Assembly: GCA_010094045.1 (NCBI GenBank)
Contig: ML986578.1
Coordinates: 186,001-250,000 of the forward strand
DNA length: 64,000 bases
Direction: 5' to 3'
Source of the DNA: Lojkania enalia
Taxonomy: Eukaryota > Ascomycota > Dothideomycetes > Pleosporales
Positions 24,406 to 38,700 of the stretch are shown here, piece by piece (the stretch's first letter is position 1; each line of letters starts with the position of its first letter). The position numbers and the translations under genes are program-made. The notes below the pieces were generated by a model, which was not told the origin of the DNA, did not search any database, and saw only the letters and a program-made list of their open reading frames with translations.

Positions 24406-27004
24406 TTAGCCAAGTGTACGACCCCCAGAAACAATGCCTTGACTAGCTGTTCTGGGGACAGTTGGCCTAATCGAGGGAGATGTATACCCTCCTTCTGGAA
24501 AGCTCGCAACTGAGGTAGTGTCCCAGGTATCGTCGCCGAGGGCGCTCAACCACGTGTTACCGAAGTCTTGTCGCAATGCTTCGATCTTTTTCTTGTAGAG
24601 GTCACTGCTGATGTCAAACTCAGGAGGACTTATAATCTGTTGCGGTACTGATTGTGTCTTCAATGCTGTATCCAGAGGCGGAAGTTGCTGCTGAGCACTC
24701 TGTGGAGATGCTGACAGAGCTTGCTCCTGTGCTACAGGTTTCTTTGCAGGATCCCCGGATATGTCTGACTGTGGTTCCTCAAAACGAGGAACACCTTCTG
24801 TAGGTTTGTCCCCTTTAGCCTTAGGTATCCCGAGAGCTTCGATAGACTGGGACTTGGACAAGTCTGGGGGATATGCCTGATTTGCCGGAGTCGAGCCGGA
24901 TGTATTTGGTGGAGTATCATTTTGGGAAAGCTCAACAATTCGACGTTTTGGTCCTTTCTTCCTTCTCTGGGATCCTGTATGCCCACTCTTGGTTCGTTGG
25001 TGCGAATTTCTTCGCCTCGGAGTTTCGGTAACATCGGGTGGAACGTCACCAGTAGACGGGAGTTGGGTGGGCAAGGCGGGAGGGGGAACTTCGTCTTCTG
25101 GAGGTGGTCTCATGACAGGGACATTGGGCGGCTCGGGGACCCTGTCAACAAGCTGTTTCTTCTCGCCATTGCTAGGCCCTGTTGAATCGATGACAACATC
25201 GTCGGTATATCCGGGCGTTTTGCGGAAGAGATTGAATATCGTCACCCGGTAGTTGCTGTAGGACTTGCAGAATGGATTCCTCTGCACATAGATATCGACA
25301 ATGTCGGGAACACCGGTAAGGCGTGCCGTCTCCGTCGGATCTGCGAGCTTATTGTCCCTTAAATCTATCCGCTCCAGAGATAGTAGTCGCTCGATACCAG
25401 CAAGGGATGTCAATCGATTAGAGCGAAGATTGAGTGTGGTAATGGCCGGAAGAGGGTTGCGGCCTAACGAGTGAAGACTCTCAATCATGCAATTAGACAA
25501 GTTGAGTGCCCGAAGACACGAGAGTGTGGCCAAGCTATCCGGAATTTCAGTGAAAAGGTTCGCGGACAGATCAAGAGACTGTAATGTGTTCGCAAGAGGC
25601 GCAAGACTAGTAGCAGAGATATTGGTGAGTGCATTATCTGCCAAACTCAAATGCCTGAGGAACCTCCACTTGTTAGGAGGGAACCATCCTAGCGATAGTA
25701 GGTTGGAGGAGCTGCCACGTGGAGTTGTAGATCGCACACTCGAGCCAGAACTACCGGATGACCGTCGGATGTTGGATGTGCTACCTCGTCCATAGACGTG
25801 AGTCGAGTTCGGTCGTGAAGTAGGCGGTCGTGTAGGAGAAGCACTACGCTGACGGCGAGATGCAGACCTAGAGCTTGTCTCGCCTCCAATTAATGAGTTC
25901 CTAGGACTCGGTGACTGCTTGCCTCCAGCGAGGGGTGAAGACGGGGGAGAGTTTGATTGTGCTAATTGTGAAATCTTTGCCGCTGGGCTTGGTGCCTGCC
26001 ACGGAACTGATGGCGACGGTGGGACTTTGGCCGAGCGCCTACGCCTTTTATCTATATCATCAAGCACAATGTTGATTAAGAGGTCCGCTGGATCATCCAA
26101 ACCTGCACGCTTTACTGTAAGGCTGCGAAGATTCTCAGCTAGGCGATCCCAGCCGTAGAACTGACGAAAATCCACATCATAAATTTCAAGGGCAGTGACG
26201 TTCTTAAAAGCAAACAAAGGCACAGCGGTGTCGAAAGGGAATTCCTCGTATCCTGCTATAAGGCGAGCTTTGTGATCCGGCGCAAGTCTCAGGCATGGGA
26301 TCTTAGTGAAAGCAGAGAACAGGTATCTCAGATCTTCTTGAACAGCCGCTTTCTGCTTTTCTGCTTTGGCTGCACTGTTGGAGGTCAGGCGGAGAGACGA
26401 CCAAAGTGACGACATTCCCGACATGACACTTCGAATACTAGAAACAGAATGGATGGAGTCACGGTCGGAAGACCTCGTCTTATTCCTCTGCGCTTTGCTG
26501 AGAAAGGACACATAATTTGTGGGAGATGCATCTGTATGGATATTTTCCAACCGTACATTCATAGGCCCCACAGGTATTCCCAGTTCTTCGAAGCGAGAGA
26601 GGAGGTAGAACAGGTGGTGCGGTGTGAGAGTTAGTTTGGCAGGTTTGACGGTTTGGGAGGTAAATGTGAGGGACGGAAGAGACAAGGCCGTGGCCCAGAC
26701 GCTCGAAGTCGAGGAAGTTGCCTGGCTCGACGTGGCCGCCGGTGAGGAAGGTGAGGCTGCGCTGCCTTGTCCATGTTTCGGCGCTTGACGCTGGAGCTGA
26801 AGAGCATTCGCAAGAGCCTTTTCGTGGGTGCGTACAAAGTACGCTAGGTGCTAAAATGACCAAGTCAGCGCGCCAGATAGCCACGTTATTGTGGATTGCT
26901 TCGTTGTTGGGTTTTGGGAGTTCTGTGGGACGGTGATACCCCGCCTGTAGTCGGGCACGCAAGCGCCATACCTTTATGAAGACTTGTCCATCCTCAGTGT
27001 CCAT
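24406..27004 (-). CDS. Leucine-rich-repeat protein, 825 aa, one intron (STK11IP/nischarin-like architecture)
   Basis: A short first exon (27004-26972, MDTEDGQVFIK) splices across a 121-nt intron to a long second exon (26850-24406). Extending past the apparent open frame is supported because the joined sequence continues smoothly (HLAYFVRTHEKALANALQ). Residues about 70-270 form a conserved N-terminal domain ending with the FPFDTAVPLFAFKNVTALEIYDVDF segment. A Ser/Arg-rich disordered linker follows. At about residues 405-535 there are five or six LRRs (LRHLSLADNALTNI, LQSLDLSANLFTEIP, LRALNLSNCMIESL, ITTLNLRSNRLTSL, LERIDLRDNKLAD), capped by a YVQRNPFCKSYSNYRVTIFNLF motif. A 270-residue disordered tail follows. 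The order (N-domain, LRRs, C-cap) resembles LKB1-interacting protein and related fungal proteins; the function is inferred at best as a signalling or membrane scaffold. Confidence 0.85.
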
Positions 27005-30000
27005 GATTCAATGTTTGCTCTCTGCGAGGGCATGGGGGCTCGAGAGGGTGTTTGTATGCCGAGCTGCTCGAGGAACGGCCACGACTGAATATGTTCCTGA
27101 AGGAGGGGAGATGTGGTGTAGAGCTTGTTACTCCTTCAGATGGGTGGGCCTCGCGGGGTTTCGTGGAGGGCCTTCGCCAGAGCCACTGCCACCTGGGGAA
27201 CTTGTCCTGTCAGCACACAGCACGGTCTTTTGCGGGAGGCGAGCCAGCGGGCATAAGGTCCATGCTGTTGGGCCTCTATGCCAGGCCTTGGCGGTCGTCG
27301 GGAAGGAAAGGGGAGGTAGTGAGGTGGGCTATAGAGAGACAACTTACCGTGAGTGCTCCTCCTGCTGCCCTAGGCGACGAACCCAGGTGACGGACAGACG
27401 AGTGCGGGAGGACGAGATAATATGCAGCGGCGGCGCAGGGAAATGAGCCCACTGACGACGGGCGGCTGGCGGCCAAGCGAAGTCCTCTGGCGATGGGCCA
27501 AGCAGAGGTGCAGGGTCAGATGCAGATAGCCAGCCCCGGACGGAAATGCAGGCCAGGAATAAACAGCGGCCGACGCGCACACTGGATGGCGGCGCAGGAA
27601 GAAAAGGACCAAAGGCGCCGCTACTGAGGGCGCAGGGGCGTGCTCACAGCAGAGCAGAGAGCAGCGCTTGAGGAAACACAGGCTCGGTAGTGGGGAGGCC
27701 GGGCCTGGAGAAATTAGATGCTGCCCTCTTAAGAGGAGACTAGCAGCAGTAGCAGCAAACAGCCGAGCGACGCGCGAGCTGGCGGGGCTCCTGGCGACGA
27801 CAGAGTCTCAGCTTTCTGGCGGCTGGCAGCGAAAGCTGGAGGATTGCGATAGGCATACAACAACAACAAAGCGGCGCAGCCTCGGGGCAGGCGCGGTGAG
27901 AGCGCGGTGAGGATGAGGAGATTGCTTGATGCAAGAACAGGCCAAATCTGAGCAGCAGAAGGGCAGCAGCATCGAGCAGGTCGACGATAGAGCAAACCGC
28001 CAGCGGGCCCAATCACACGCCGCCGCCAGCCTAGCGCTTGCAGGTGCAGATGAGCCCATCTCATCCCATCACCCACCCACACCTCTCTCCCCCTTCCCAG
28101 CGAGCGCCATCCGCCTGCTGCAACCCTGTGGAATGCATCTCACCACGCCGCGACGGTGCTGGACGTGAAAGGGTCGTCAAGTGAAATCTTTTCCCCAAAC
28201 GTGCTCGGCGATCCTCCACGAACGGTCTTGGCCGCGTTGCAGCTCTGCTTTGCTCTGCTTGCTCTACTCTGCTGCAATGGTGCTCATAGACGAAAGAACA
28301 TGTCCTCTGCGGCCTACGGAGGCCCGCTGGCTTGTCTGACCACGGCCTGTCGAAAGGGATCCTGTGCTCGCCGTCCCGTAGCCAGCGTCCCGCCCGCGCG
28401 GAGGCCGTCGTGACAGGCCCATTTGGCGATGGTTCCCTGCGCGCGCTGGCCATGCACGGGCAACCCGACCGAGCACTCGCAGATGCGCTAGTCGGCATCA
28501 AATTTGAGCCCTCGCATCCGAGCCAATGTGGGACGACAGTTGCCCACATCTGACGCCATATTGCTGGCCTGGAGATTGCGATGAGAGCATCCATCTTGGT
28601 CGAGCTCAGTAGTAGTGAGGCCGGCGTTGCTCTGGCGGGAACAGCACGCCCTCGCTCTCGTCAAGAGCACAAGCACCACAGTACTACTGCTCATCATTAG
28701 TGCTCGCTGCTCACTGCTCGTGTCGCACCAAACGCGGCCTGCGTCACACGAGAAACACCAACGCGCGAGTCGTCGAACATGTATTGTTCGATTCCATTCG
28801 ACTAGGATCCACGCTTACCCTCGACTCAACCATGGTTTGGCCGCGCTCTGCCGTCGTGGACCCTGATGTCTGCTGAGATATTGCTCGCCCTGCTCTTTCC
28901 ATGCTCCAAAATGGGCAGACGACGAGCTGTCCGTATGACCTCGACGGACGACAGAGGGAAGGAGATACCAGACGCTTCGCCGCACTTGGCCGATCGCGGC
29001 ATGGCGTGCGGCTATCGCGGGCTTCGCAAAGCAGTTGGACGCTTCGGTTGGTGTTGACGAGCCGACGTGCTGCTGGACCCTGATACTCTTTTTCTCCGCT
29101 AACGGGACTGTATTGGACAATCGCTGGTAATATGTCCTCGCGCGGGCCGAGCAGAGAGCAAGGGCATCAAGGCCCCGATTCGGTCTTGCCATGCGAGATG
29201 ACATGCTCCCTGCCTCGCCGTTTACGCATCGGACTACATACCGGCAGCCAGAAAGCCAGAAGAGTCTGCTCGTCGCTGGTGGTGGTGGACTTGGGTCGTC
29301 ATCAAAATCCCACTGCCTTCCCCCCGTTCCCCCCACTTTCCTATTACGAGAGCGATGGGTGCCCTGGAAGCTTTCTGGCGGATCCTATTCCTGGCAAGGC
29401 GGTGAACCCGCAGCCGAGCGAATAATGTCCCCGTCCGTCCTCTGGCCCCTCAACACCATGCCCCTCCATCGTGGCCTCTTGAACGCAATGCCGCTTGGCA
29501 GCATTCCAGCGTTCCCATCATGTGCACGAACCGCCCAGATTGTGCTTCTTCGCACCAATTGTCATACGCTTGTGCGCTCGCGATCTCCCACACCGCTCCT
29601 GACCTCCAGTTGCCTCGACTCGTCCGCGTTCCAGCCCTGCCCATTGCCACTCCAACAAGACTGCATCGCAGAGCTGCCCAAAGGCTTCGTGTTGCGTACG
29701 AGACAATTCCGCTGGCCCTGCGGACGGCCTCACCGCCAGATGATCCTATCTCCCAGCGAGCAATTCCCTGCCCCCGTGGGGATTCGGGCGTAATGGAGGA
29801 GGCTTGGTACATGGATGAGGCTTAGGGGTTCGCAACCGCAGGATCCTCAGCGGCAGCGAGCGAGCGAGCACATCCCTGCTGTGTCGCATCGCTTCCCTGG
29901 TGGCTTCACTTAACCGAGCACGATCTCACTGGCCCCGCTCACCCACACAGGAGGGTTGCGAAAAGTGTCGAGATTGAATACGACAACATCCGTTGCCTGC

Positions 30001-32748
30001 GTAATCTATTTCTGACGCAGTCGGGATGACACCATTCTGCACTATTCTCAGCATCTCCAAGCAATGAGAACATGCCCTTCAAATCCATCGAAGTGTCGAT
30101 CAGGTGGCTTGGGCCCTGCAACCGCCACGTGATCCGTTGTAGCCACACTCCCAATCCATTTCTTCCATCGGATTTGATTCCTCATCCTACCGATCATTTC
30201 TCTAACATGTTTTAACTCATCTCGCAATGTCAACGTGTTTACTTCGCGCCGATTTTATTAGCGTTGGTTGAATCCAAATTCCTTAAGGTTCCTTCGAGCA
30301 TCATCCCAGAAACTGGATGATGTGTCACCTAAATCTTGCTGCAGTCCTACGTACCGACTTCCGAGTTGTACTATCATATTCACTTAAGATCTTCCCCTAC
30401 TACTACTGTATGCAATACCTACACTATACTGGCTGACTATGTACCCTTCGGTTCTTCGGCATCTTTGGCTCGCCTCGTGTCTCCAACGAGTCGGACGAAC
30501 ATCACCACTTGCCCAATGCCAAGCTCCTGGGCTTCGCTGGCATGTGTGGCAGCCGCTTCGGGACATCGATCGACATCATCGGACATGAAGGTATAGAAAT
30601 GGAACCACTCAGAGACCAGAGTCGTGCCTATTCCGCAAGACGGCCACTTAGACGCATCCTGCAGGTATCCACTACTAATCTGTCTGGCGGATACTCACCT
30701 ACGCCTCAACCTGGAAACTTGCTTTTCCAAACCCAACTGTTGTAGGCCTCGGTATCATTGTTCAGCACATCTCTCAACAAGGGGATATTACTGTCGATCT
30801 AATCCGAGCATCATCCGACGGCCTCGTGAGTAGACACAACAAGAATCGTCAGCGCTAGCTTCTATTAACCGCTCAGTCGCAGGCGCCCACCGCTATGTCC
30901 AGCGCATTTTGAGTATCTAACGATATTGTATGCTCTTCTCCCGTAGCAAGGCATCAGGTATAGGCGTGACATCCCGTAGAATTGCCGAACATCCGTAGAT
31001 GCCCTTGGACAAGAACGAGGCTCGGTTTCCTGGAACCGATACGAACCTAGCACCGATCAACCATGCAAAATTCATACACCCCCGTGCTATAATGACTTGC
31101 TTGATTTGACAATCAAAACGTTATCACCAAACAGCTTCGGCGCAAGATCATCGCGGAGGCCCTCCCGATGCTAAACGTAAACTTGATTAATCCCCCGCTC
31201 TCGCCCTTGCGGTCACGCCTAACAAACTCTCGATCCATACTAACCATAACCATAACCAAAGAGACTTTTTCTTCAGTGTTATTCTAGGAATCATAAAACT
31301 AGGCGTAGGAATTCTTGAGATGCTCTCTCTTAACATGCCATGGCCTTGCAAAAGCCGGGCTGCTACCACACTGTGTGCCTCAAGAGACCACATCTCCCAT
31401 TTCCCTCAATCCTACATCCCGAATCCCGCAACAACCGATTCGATCCCTCATACAGGAAACTATGATTTCTGGCCTTGAATCATTCATATTTGCCATCTAT
31501 TTAGGCCTTATATTCCATCCCATCGGCTTCCATGCGGCTGAAGCCGTCTCCCGGCGCATTCCTACTAATGCGGATTTCTATCGCGGTAGCTATCTACTGC
31601 TCACAATTAATTCGCCCTACAAACCAGGCATACAGATTGAACAGGGGAATATGGATGCCCTTATATTTAACAACCAATACACTGTCATTAGCACGTTAAC
31701 GACGCCAATCCGATATGCTGTCAGCTAGTATTTGTGCGCGGGACAGCACTCGATATACGCATCACGCTCGCTCTACCAATCCCAACCCCGGCCTCGACAT
31801 CGGGGAGATAATTATAGGAAGTTCTCAGAGCGTATATGCCAACGAAACCAGTGTGGTGTTTATATACTCATTGGGAAGAAAGAATAGATTACTGCACTAT
31901 GAAAGAACATGTCGTTTGTGGAGAAACTTTTTTTTTTGGGCCTCCATGTATCGTAACACAACATCTGCAAACACCAATCCTGGGAATTCGATCCAGAATA
32001 CGGGTTCACCCACATGGACTCTATACGACACGTCGCGCCTTGTCTTGCACAAAATGAATGCCATTCATCCACATTATGTCAACGAGGTCATGCAATTGTA
32101 AGAATACAACAACATGAAACAACTACATTCCTCTTTAATCCTAACACCCAAACTCTCCAGAGCTTTATCTACGAAGGCCTTCCTTTCCAGTTCTTCGTTC
32201 CCGATGCCGTAACCCGACTCGAGGATCGAATCGAATCGTGCGTGTACTAACCTCTGAAGGCGCGAATCTGCACGCGCTCCTCCCGCTCTCATGGAGTTCC
32301 GACTCGACTCAAGATGTATCCCAGTGACTGACTGGCTAGACGTTTGCTATGTGGCAAGTATCTCTATCGGCGCGTGCCTGGACGTCGAGCGGATGAAATG
32401 ATGTTTCACATTTCTGTTGCAACGATGGACTTTCCGATGAAAAATATTCCCTCGGGCTCGCACTGCCCTAATCCCTTCGTTGCCATACCGTTAGAGCTTT
32501 CCTCGTCCTCTCCATCAGCACCTTAAACTTTAGCCACGGTAATCATTCCCCAAGTCCGCAATTAAGCTTCGGTAGCAGTATTCCAAGCCTTTCTTACCAG
32601 CCCGCAGCTCGCGAGAAGCGCTGCAGCTCCGCCGGCACGTCTCTTCCATTCTGGAAAGATAACGAAAGGTAGGGGCTTCGTCACGTGGGAGGATGCCGCA
32701 ACTAGACAATTTCAAAAGGACAGAGGGGGATCTCCAATAAAAATATCT
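27005..32748. other. Gene-poor block, GC-rich to about 29.9 kb then AT-richer
   Basis: No supported gene in 5.7 kb. The GC-rich part carries many overlapping motif-free open frames and includes the LRR-gene promoter. The AT-richer part (29.9-32.7 kb) contains one patch that looks like decayed coding sequence, listed separately. Confidence 0.4.
31461..32250 (+). pseudogene. Possible decayed secreted-protein gene of unknown family
   Basis: From the ATG at 31461 a hydrophobic start (ESFIFAIYLGLIFHPIGFHA) resembles a signal peptide. About 60 residues of ordinary-looking protein follow and end in TAG at about 31726. The next stretch reads sensibly in a different frame (31715-32101, containing LDIGEIIIGSSQSVYANE) and then in a third. 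This pattern of one stop and frame changes suggests a relic, but I recognise no family and it may be chance. Confidence 0.25.
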
Positions 32749-35700
32749 TCACACCGGGGCTAGGATAGGATGAGAGTACCCGTGAATCCTGGATCGAAGG
32801 ATAGGATCACTAGGAAGGTACTGGTCTTTCATGAAGAAGGCTGGTATGGGTCCGGGATAGTGCCCAGCTCTTCTTCTGGGGTAGTCAAACGGTACCGGCC
32901 TAAATCCCGGTTTAGGCTGGTGATTACTTGGATTTTGGCGCGGTTTCTTGGAAGGTCTCGCTACGGTTCCTACCAGAATTGTTAGCAAGGAACGATTTGA
33001 AAGATGGAGATGTGGACTTGGTGCTGCGATTTCAGGGGCCTGGATGTGAGGGAGCCTATGGAGAGAATCTGAAAGGGGGCGGCGAGATATCGGAGGTGCC
33101 CTATGTTGCGTTTTAACTTTTTGCTTTTGCTTGCCGGCCCAGGCAAAAATGCCTTTCTTCCTTTTAGACCTAATACCAGGCTGTGCCTTAGTCTCTTTAA
33201 GAGGCTCGTAGAGGTCGGGCTGCGTCCATGGTGGAGTATCACGAACCGGGTAAGGTGGCGCGGGAGGATACTGCTGTTTTGGCGGAACATAGACCTTATC
33301 CCGAGGTTTAACGATCGGGTTAGCAGGCTTCATGTTGTGTTGCAGAACTTGCACTGGAGGAGCTACAATACCAGGTGCTGAGCTTAGCTTTCGGTAGTTT
33401 GCGGGAGATGGCGTGAGCTCGTTTGTAGCTCTAGGTGTAGAGAGCTTTGATATCTTTCGGTGAGGTTCGACGGGTGCTTTGCTCTCTGAACATATAATAT
33501 TTATGGACGCCCTAGATACTAGTTGCACAAAAGGATCGGATGTAGGAGACATTTCTTCTGAAATCTTGTTGAAGGAAACGGTTGGTCGTCGTTTCACAAG
33601 CGCCGGTCTTGACTCTACGAATAACGCAGCATCTGGAGCGACGTCTTCTTCTGTTCCGGATATGCTTGTTTCGCGGTTGAGGGAGGTAACCGGCAGCTGC
33701 CTAACCGGTGAAATCTTATATGGTTCCAAGGGCACAGCAGGCGCGGAAGAACTCCGCTCGCGCAAAATTCTGCTTCTAGGTGTCATCCTACTTGCTTTCT
33801 GGGTCATATCTTCTAGAGCTGATTCTATAGTGTTTTCTTGCTGTGTTGAGACAAGCGCTGGCGTGGCATTATACTCGTACAGAGCAAGCAACTCGTCCAG
33901 GATAGAAGAATGCAGTGAAGACGACTCAGGCGCGGGATCCTGCAACTCTTCTGTCTCTGATTCTATCCATCTCCCGTTAGGAAGTGGAGAGGGCTCAGTG
34001 AAGGTTTGAGTATGTTGTTGAGCCTCTTCTATACTAATTTCCTGTTGCGCTTGAGTTGTTACGTCCGGTGACTCGTCGAGGATTGTAGTAGGACTATCTG
34101 CGAGACTTGGTTTTTGCGAAGTTACATTGCTTTGCGTATCATCCAAGAAAATAAGATCAGGGGGTTTGCTAGATGAAGCTGCCCCCCTTCTAAGGCTAGA
34201 TTTTGTTTGCTCTGTCATTGTCTCCTGAGGTAAATCAGGCTCCGGTGCGGTTTCGAAGGTTTTTTGTTGGCGGCTGACAGGTTCGGACTCCGGCTGTGGG
34301 AAGGAGTCTGGCATGGATGGCTGCTTAGCTGTGAAAGCCTATTGCACAGCGACTAATCTGGATTCAAGTCCTTGTTCCTCGCCTTGTTGCGTTTTGAATC
34401 GTTCAAATTGAGTGTGGCCTGGGGAAAGTGAAAATGGTAGTAACGAGCGCTGTACCTCTTCATTGAAGTTTGACGGTCCACGCTCTTGACTAATGGAATA
34501 CTGGATGGTGGATCTGCCTGTTAAGGGGGAATCTTCAACTGATGCTAATCCGATAGGTTTTTTATTCGTTACAAGCCCGATTATTGATTCGGCATCCGGG
34601 CCGTCTCCAAAAGTATTATCAGATGAGCCTTCAGCTGCAATTGCAGGTTGTCTCTCCATTCGAGTGGCCTTCATTGAGATATCCGTTGACATCCTGTCTA
34701 CCCTTATTGGAACAATGACCGATTTCTCAGCGTCTGAACTAAACCACCATTTGATGGGACTCAATTCCTCTTTAGAATTCACTATCGGTTGGGCCATGAT
34801 CTGTCGTTGCACTTTTGGAGGCGCAACTTCATTGTTGGTAGAAATCGTAGTATTAGAATGACTGAACACACCTGAGAGTTTAGTGTCTTGGGTCGGCTCA
34901 AGAGATGCTGCGTACGGCGAAATTGTCTTCTCCAATGCCTCCCCAACTTCACCAGATATGCTAGCAGCCCGTATGGGAACTTGGCTTGAAATTGGAGTCC
35001 CCCAATTCTTAGTTACGGGCGAAAATGACTCGCACTCTTCTGCTGAGCTACGTTCTGCAATGACCGGCGACAAAGAACTCTCTAGCTGCAAAGTAGGCCC
35101 GCGGTCTTTCATAGCTGAAGCACGTCCCGTAGAGGCTGTACGCTCAAGTTTCTGAAGCGGCTGTAGGCCACGCTGAACGGAAACTGTTGTGACCGGAAAG
35201 TCGCCGAATTTCTCGCCCGCTTCCCAAGTTGATGTAGAGGAATGATCCTCAACGTCATCTGAAACTGTAGCTTGCATGGGTTTCTTCAGGAGCGCAAAAG
35301 GACGACCTGCTGAAGCGCGCTGGCCTATGGATTGTGATTCCTCGTATTCTGGTTGCTGAGCGGCCCTTGCCGTAAGTACTTTATATTCGGTAAATCTAGT
35401 GGTGGCACGCGGAGCCTGATCTTGTAATTCCTCAGCTAGATCTTTAAATGCTCTTTCTGTATAGGCTGGGTCCACCGTTGAATATTCTTCCTCGAGGCGA
35501 TTCGCGAGTTCTGCACTTTGGTCCTGGGTTTCGACTATAGGCGCTGTGTGCGTGCGTTGTGGTGGTGGCTCCCTATGTCCCTCTGTCACAGAGTCCGCTT
35601 CAGAGTGCGGATCAGATTCATAATACTCGTCAGACTCAAGATGCGACACAGTATCGTAATCCTCAGGCTCGTATTGGGGCTCTTCATATTGGAGTCCTAG

Positions 35701-38700
35701 TACCTCAGCAGGTGATGTGCTAAGAATCGTCATTTTAGCATCGATAGCAATTAGGAAACCAGTCTGCGCAACATCAAGCTACTCTTGAATCTCTATAGGG
35801 AGGATAATATCAAAACATTCCAAGGCTTGTGTGATGTCTATGACATACCTTGAATGGGATTGAATACGGGCGAATATCTGGCCGAACTGCATTTGGCTAA
35901 TTTCCTGACGAATAATATCTGGATTATCGCTAGTAATAGTACCAACGGACTTTGGGAGGCGAGCAGACCTCTTTGACAAGTGTGTAGACATTTTGCTCGG
36001 TTTTTTTAGGAGAGAATCAATATCTCTTTCAGATACGCGACCCCGCTCGAGCTGCATCCCAAGTTTCTCAGCCAAAGTATCCAGCTCGTCCATAAGCTGA
36101 CTACGAGCGTCCGATAATGCTGTTAGTTGCCTTCGAGTCTTCTCAAGAAAAGTATCGTCGCTGGGCTGAAACTCTTCTATAGTCTTTTCTTTGTCGGTCT
36201 CGACTGGAATACTAGGTATTGTGACCGTTGCTGTGTGGGATGAATTTTCAACAGGGGCACTAGCAAACTTTTGGTCATCCTGGACATCCGGTCGTTGCTG
36301 GAGATCAACGCCAAGATCATCTGCTGCAGAGTTTATGAGGCTGATCAGCTCAGGGACTGATTTCATGCTCTCTTTCAAGCTGGATGGTGGATCGTTCAAG
36401 TTCGCAACTAGCTGCCCCGGCTCGCCTACGTTTAATGACTCGGCAGCCTTGGGCGGAACGAATTCACAGGATGATATGGGTCTACGCTGAGGAGCATATT
36501 CGCAAACTACCCGACACCTACAAGGAGGAATATAATACCGGTAGACCTGCCTAGAGCTGCAGTCCTGGGGATATTTGCAAGGTCTACGAGGCTCTGTTCT
36601 GCATGGGAGGATTCGAGAAGGTGAGCCAACCATCGGACTCCGTTGTACGAGATCTTCAGGCACTCTGCGAAGCTGTGAGGGACTTGTTTGACTGGCTTTG
36701 ATATTACTAATTACTTGTTCCAGAGTGCTCGTATGTTCAGTGAGAAGGGAGTCGAGGATATATGCAAGGTCCTTGGCAAAAGTGTCGCCACATCTATCAG
36801 CCCGAATACACTCTGAATGGTAATGACAACGGCAAGTTACATTACCATTATTGTAGCTATTAGAGTTCGTGGTTGAGGAATCTATCGCACCTCGTTTACT
36901 TAAGGTATCCGGTTTCCATGGTACTGATTTTGCAGCAAAAATATCTTTTGGAAGATATCCGAGGCAGCGCGTATTTGACGCATCCTCATTAGACTCTCGT
37001 GTCTCGCGTCTCGGAAAGTGACCGCATGTGCTTTTGTCCCAGTTGCCGGGGTCTTGCGACACTCTTTTAAACCGGCCAGATGTTTGAGGCTTTATACGTG
37101 CCCCAGGGTATCCGAAGTCATTGGTCTTCCGCCGGCCGTAAGAGCCGCGATTATCAATACACGGCGGAACTTTAACGTCCTGGTATCCTTCCTCAATGCC
37201 AATACCCCGCATTGAAACAAAAGAGAAACTTTGCCTAGAGTCCACCCCATCGTGACTAAGGGGTTTGACCGCAATCTCGTCAAGCGCTTCTGTCGAACAT
37301 AGTGATTCTCTAGGCTCTTGAGAACACGCCAACCAGTCTTGATCTAGGTTGGCCATAGTCAAGCGTGTAGATCGCTGTCTAGGTTCTCGCTGCGAGATCT
37401 CTTTAGATGTGGAGTGCGTTAGTCGTGGATTGTCTATTTCGTTACACCCGGGCCGCCTCTTCGTTGCAAGAGGGTCTGGCCACTGCGTTGGTGAGCTTTG
37501 ACGATTGAATTCCGAGTTTGCGCTTCGAATATCGTGATTAGCCCCCGAATGTCGGGCTTCATCTGACCTTTTGAGAGTCCCCGCTGCTATAATTTCACCA
37601 GCTTCAGCAATGGTCATGGTGCCCTGAATGGATTTGCGTCTCACAGCATCTTCATGCAAGTCATGATGGCTCAACCACTCGGACTCCTCAACGGCGGCTG
37701 GCACGGTGTTGAGGAGTTCACTGGGTTTGATACTTTGGGGCGTGGCTGGCGGCTCATGGGGTGAAATTTCCGTAGCCGACAATAGCTCCATAGGCATATC
37801 TATGGATCGTTTACGGGTAACTGCTTGCGTATCTGTCGAAGATGACTTTCTAGCCGTAGGCTGAACACCAGTGGAGCAATTTGGAGGCGTTGTATGATCG
37901 GTGAGGCAGAGGCCAGTGGCCGTCGTCACTAAAACTTTGGGAGTTATCGAGTCTGGCTTCTGTCTTACAAATGGATTTGTTCGCTGCGAGAGATCAGATC
38001 GCTTGGCAGCATCGGATGGGGGCTTCGGGGTTGGCACTGTCAACTCAGGGGTTTCTTTCTGCGGTGCGATTTGTGTCTGAATAGCGCTCGAAGTGCGTGT
38101 GGAACAAACACCTCCGTCTTTGGTTTCCCGTTGGGTTGCAGTTTTACCGTACCTTTCTTTGGCTCCGGTGTTTGTTGCTGTACCCTGGTTGGACGACCCA
38201 GAGGCTTGATATAAAGGAGCACTGAATCGAGATTCTGCGGACTTGCTCTCGAAAAAGCTCTTCGTACAGCGGACTGAAACCGGGTTTGGTAGATGTTGGG
38301 GTCTAGCTGCTTTGCCATCTGCCGATTGAAGGGGCTTTCGGTCGAGTTCAGGTCGTATAGGTCGAGTTGTGAATGTAAGAGGTCCAGATGTTCGCAGTCG
38401 ACCTTCGATATTGCTTCCCCTTTGGGAAGGTGGCCTTGTTGCCTGTGCTTTCGGCTTCTCGTATGAGGGACGGTCGCCATCCAGGATCTTGCCATAAGGA
38501 TTCTTCCCCTGAAGATAAACAGGTGATTTGGACCTACTACTCGGCTCCGTGGGATACACTAGTGTAGACTGAGGGATTGATTGGCGTCCGGATGATGCCG
38601 GCTGCGACTGTCTTTGCTCACCCTTTTCTATGGCCAATACTTTGTCTTCGACGAATAGGCTGCGTGCTAGTGACTGTTGCATCTGCTCGCGCGTTCGCAG

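Noticed and set aside
28770..28830. GTTCGATTCC, resembling a tRNA T-loop
   Set aside because: No acceptor-stem pairing or anticodon arm at the right distance.
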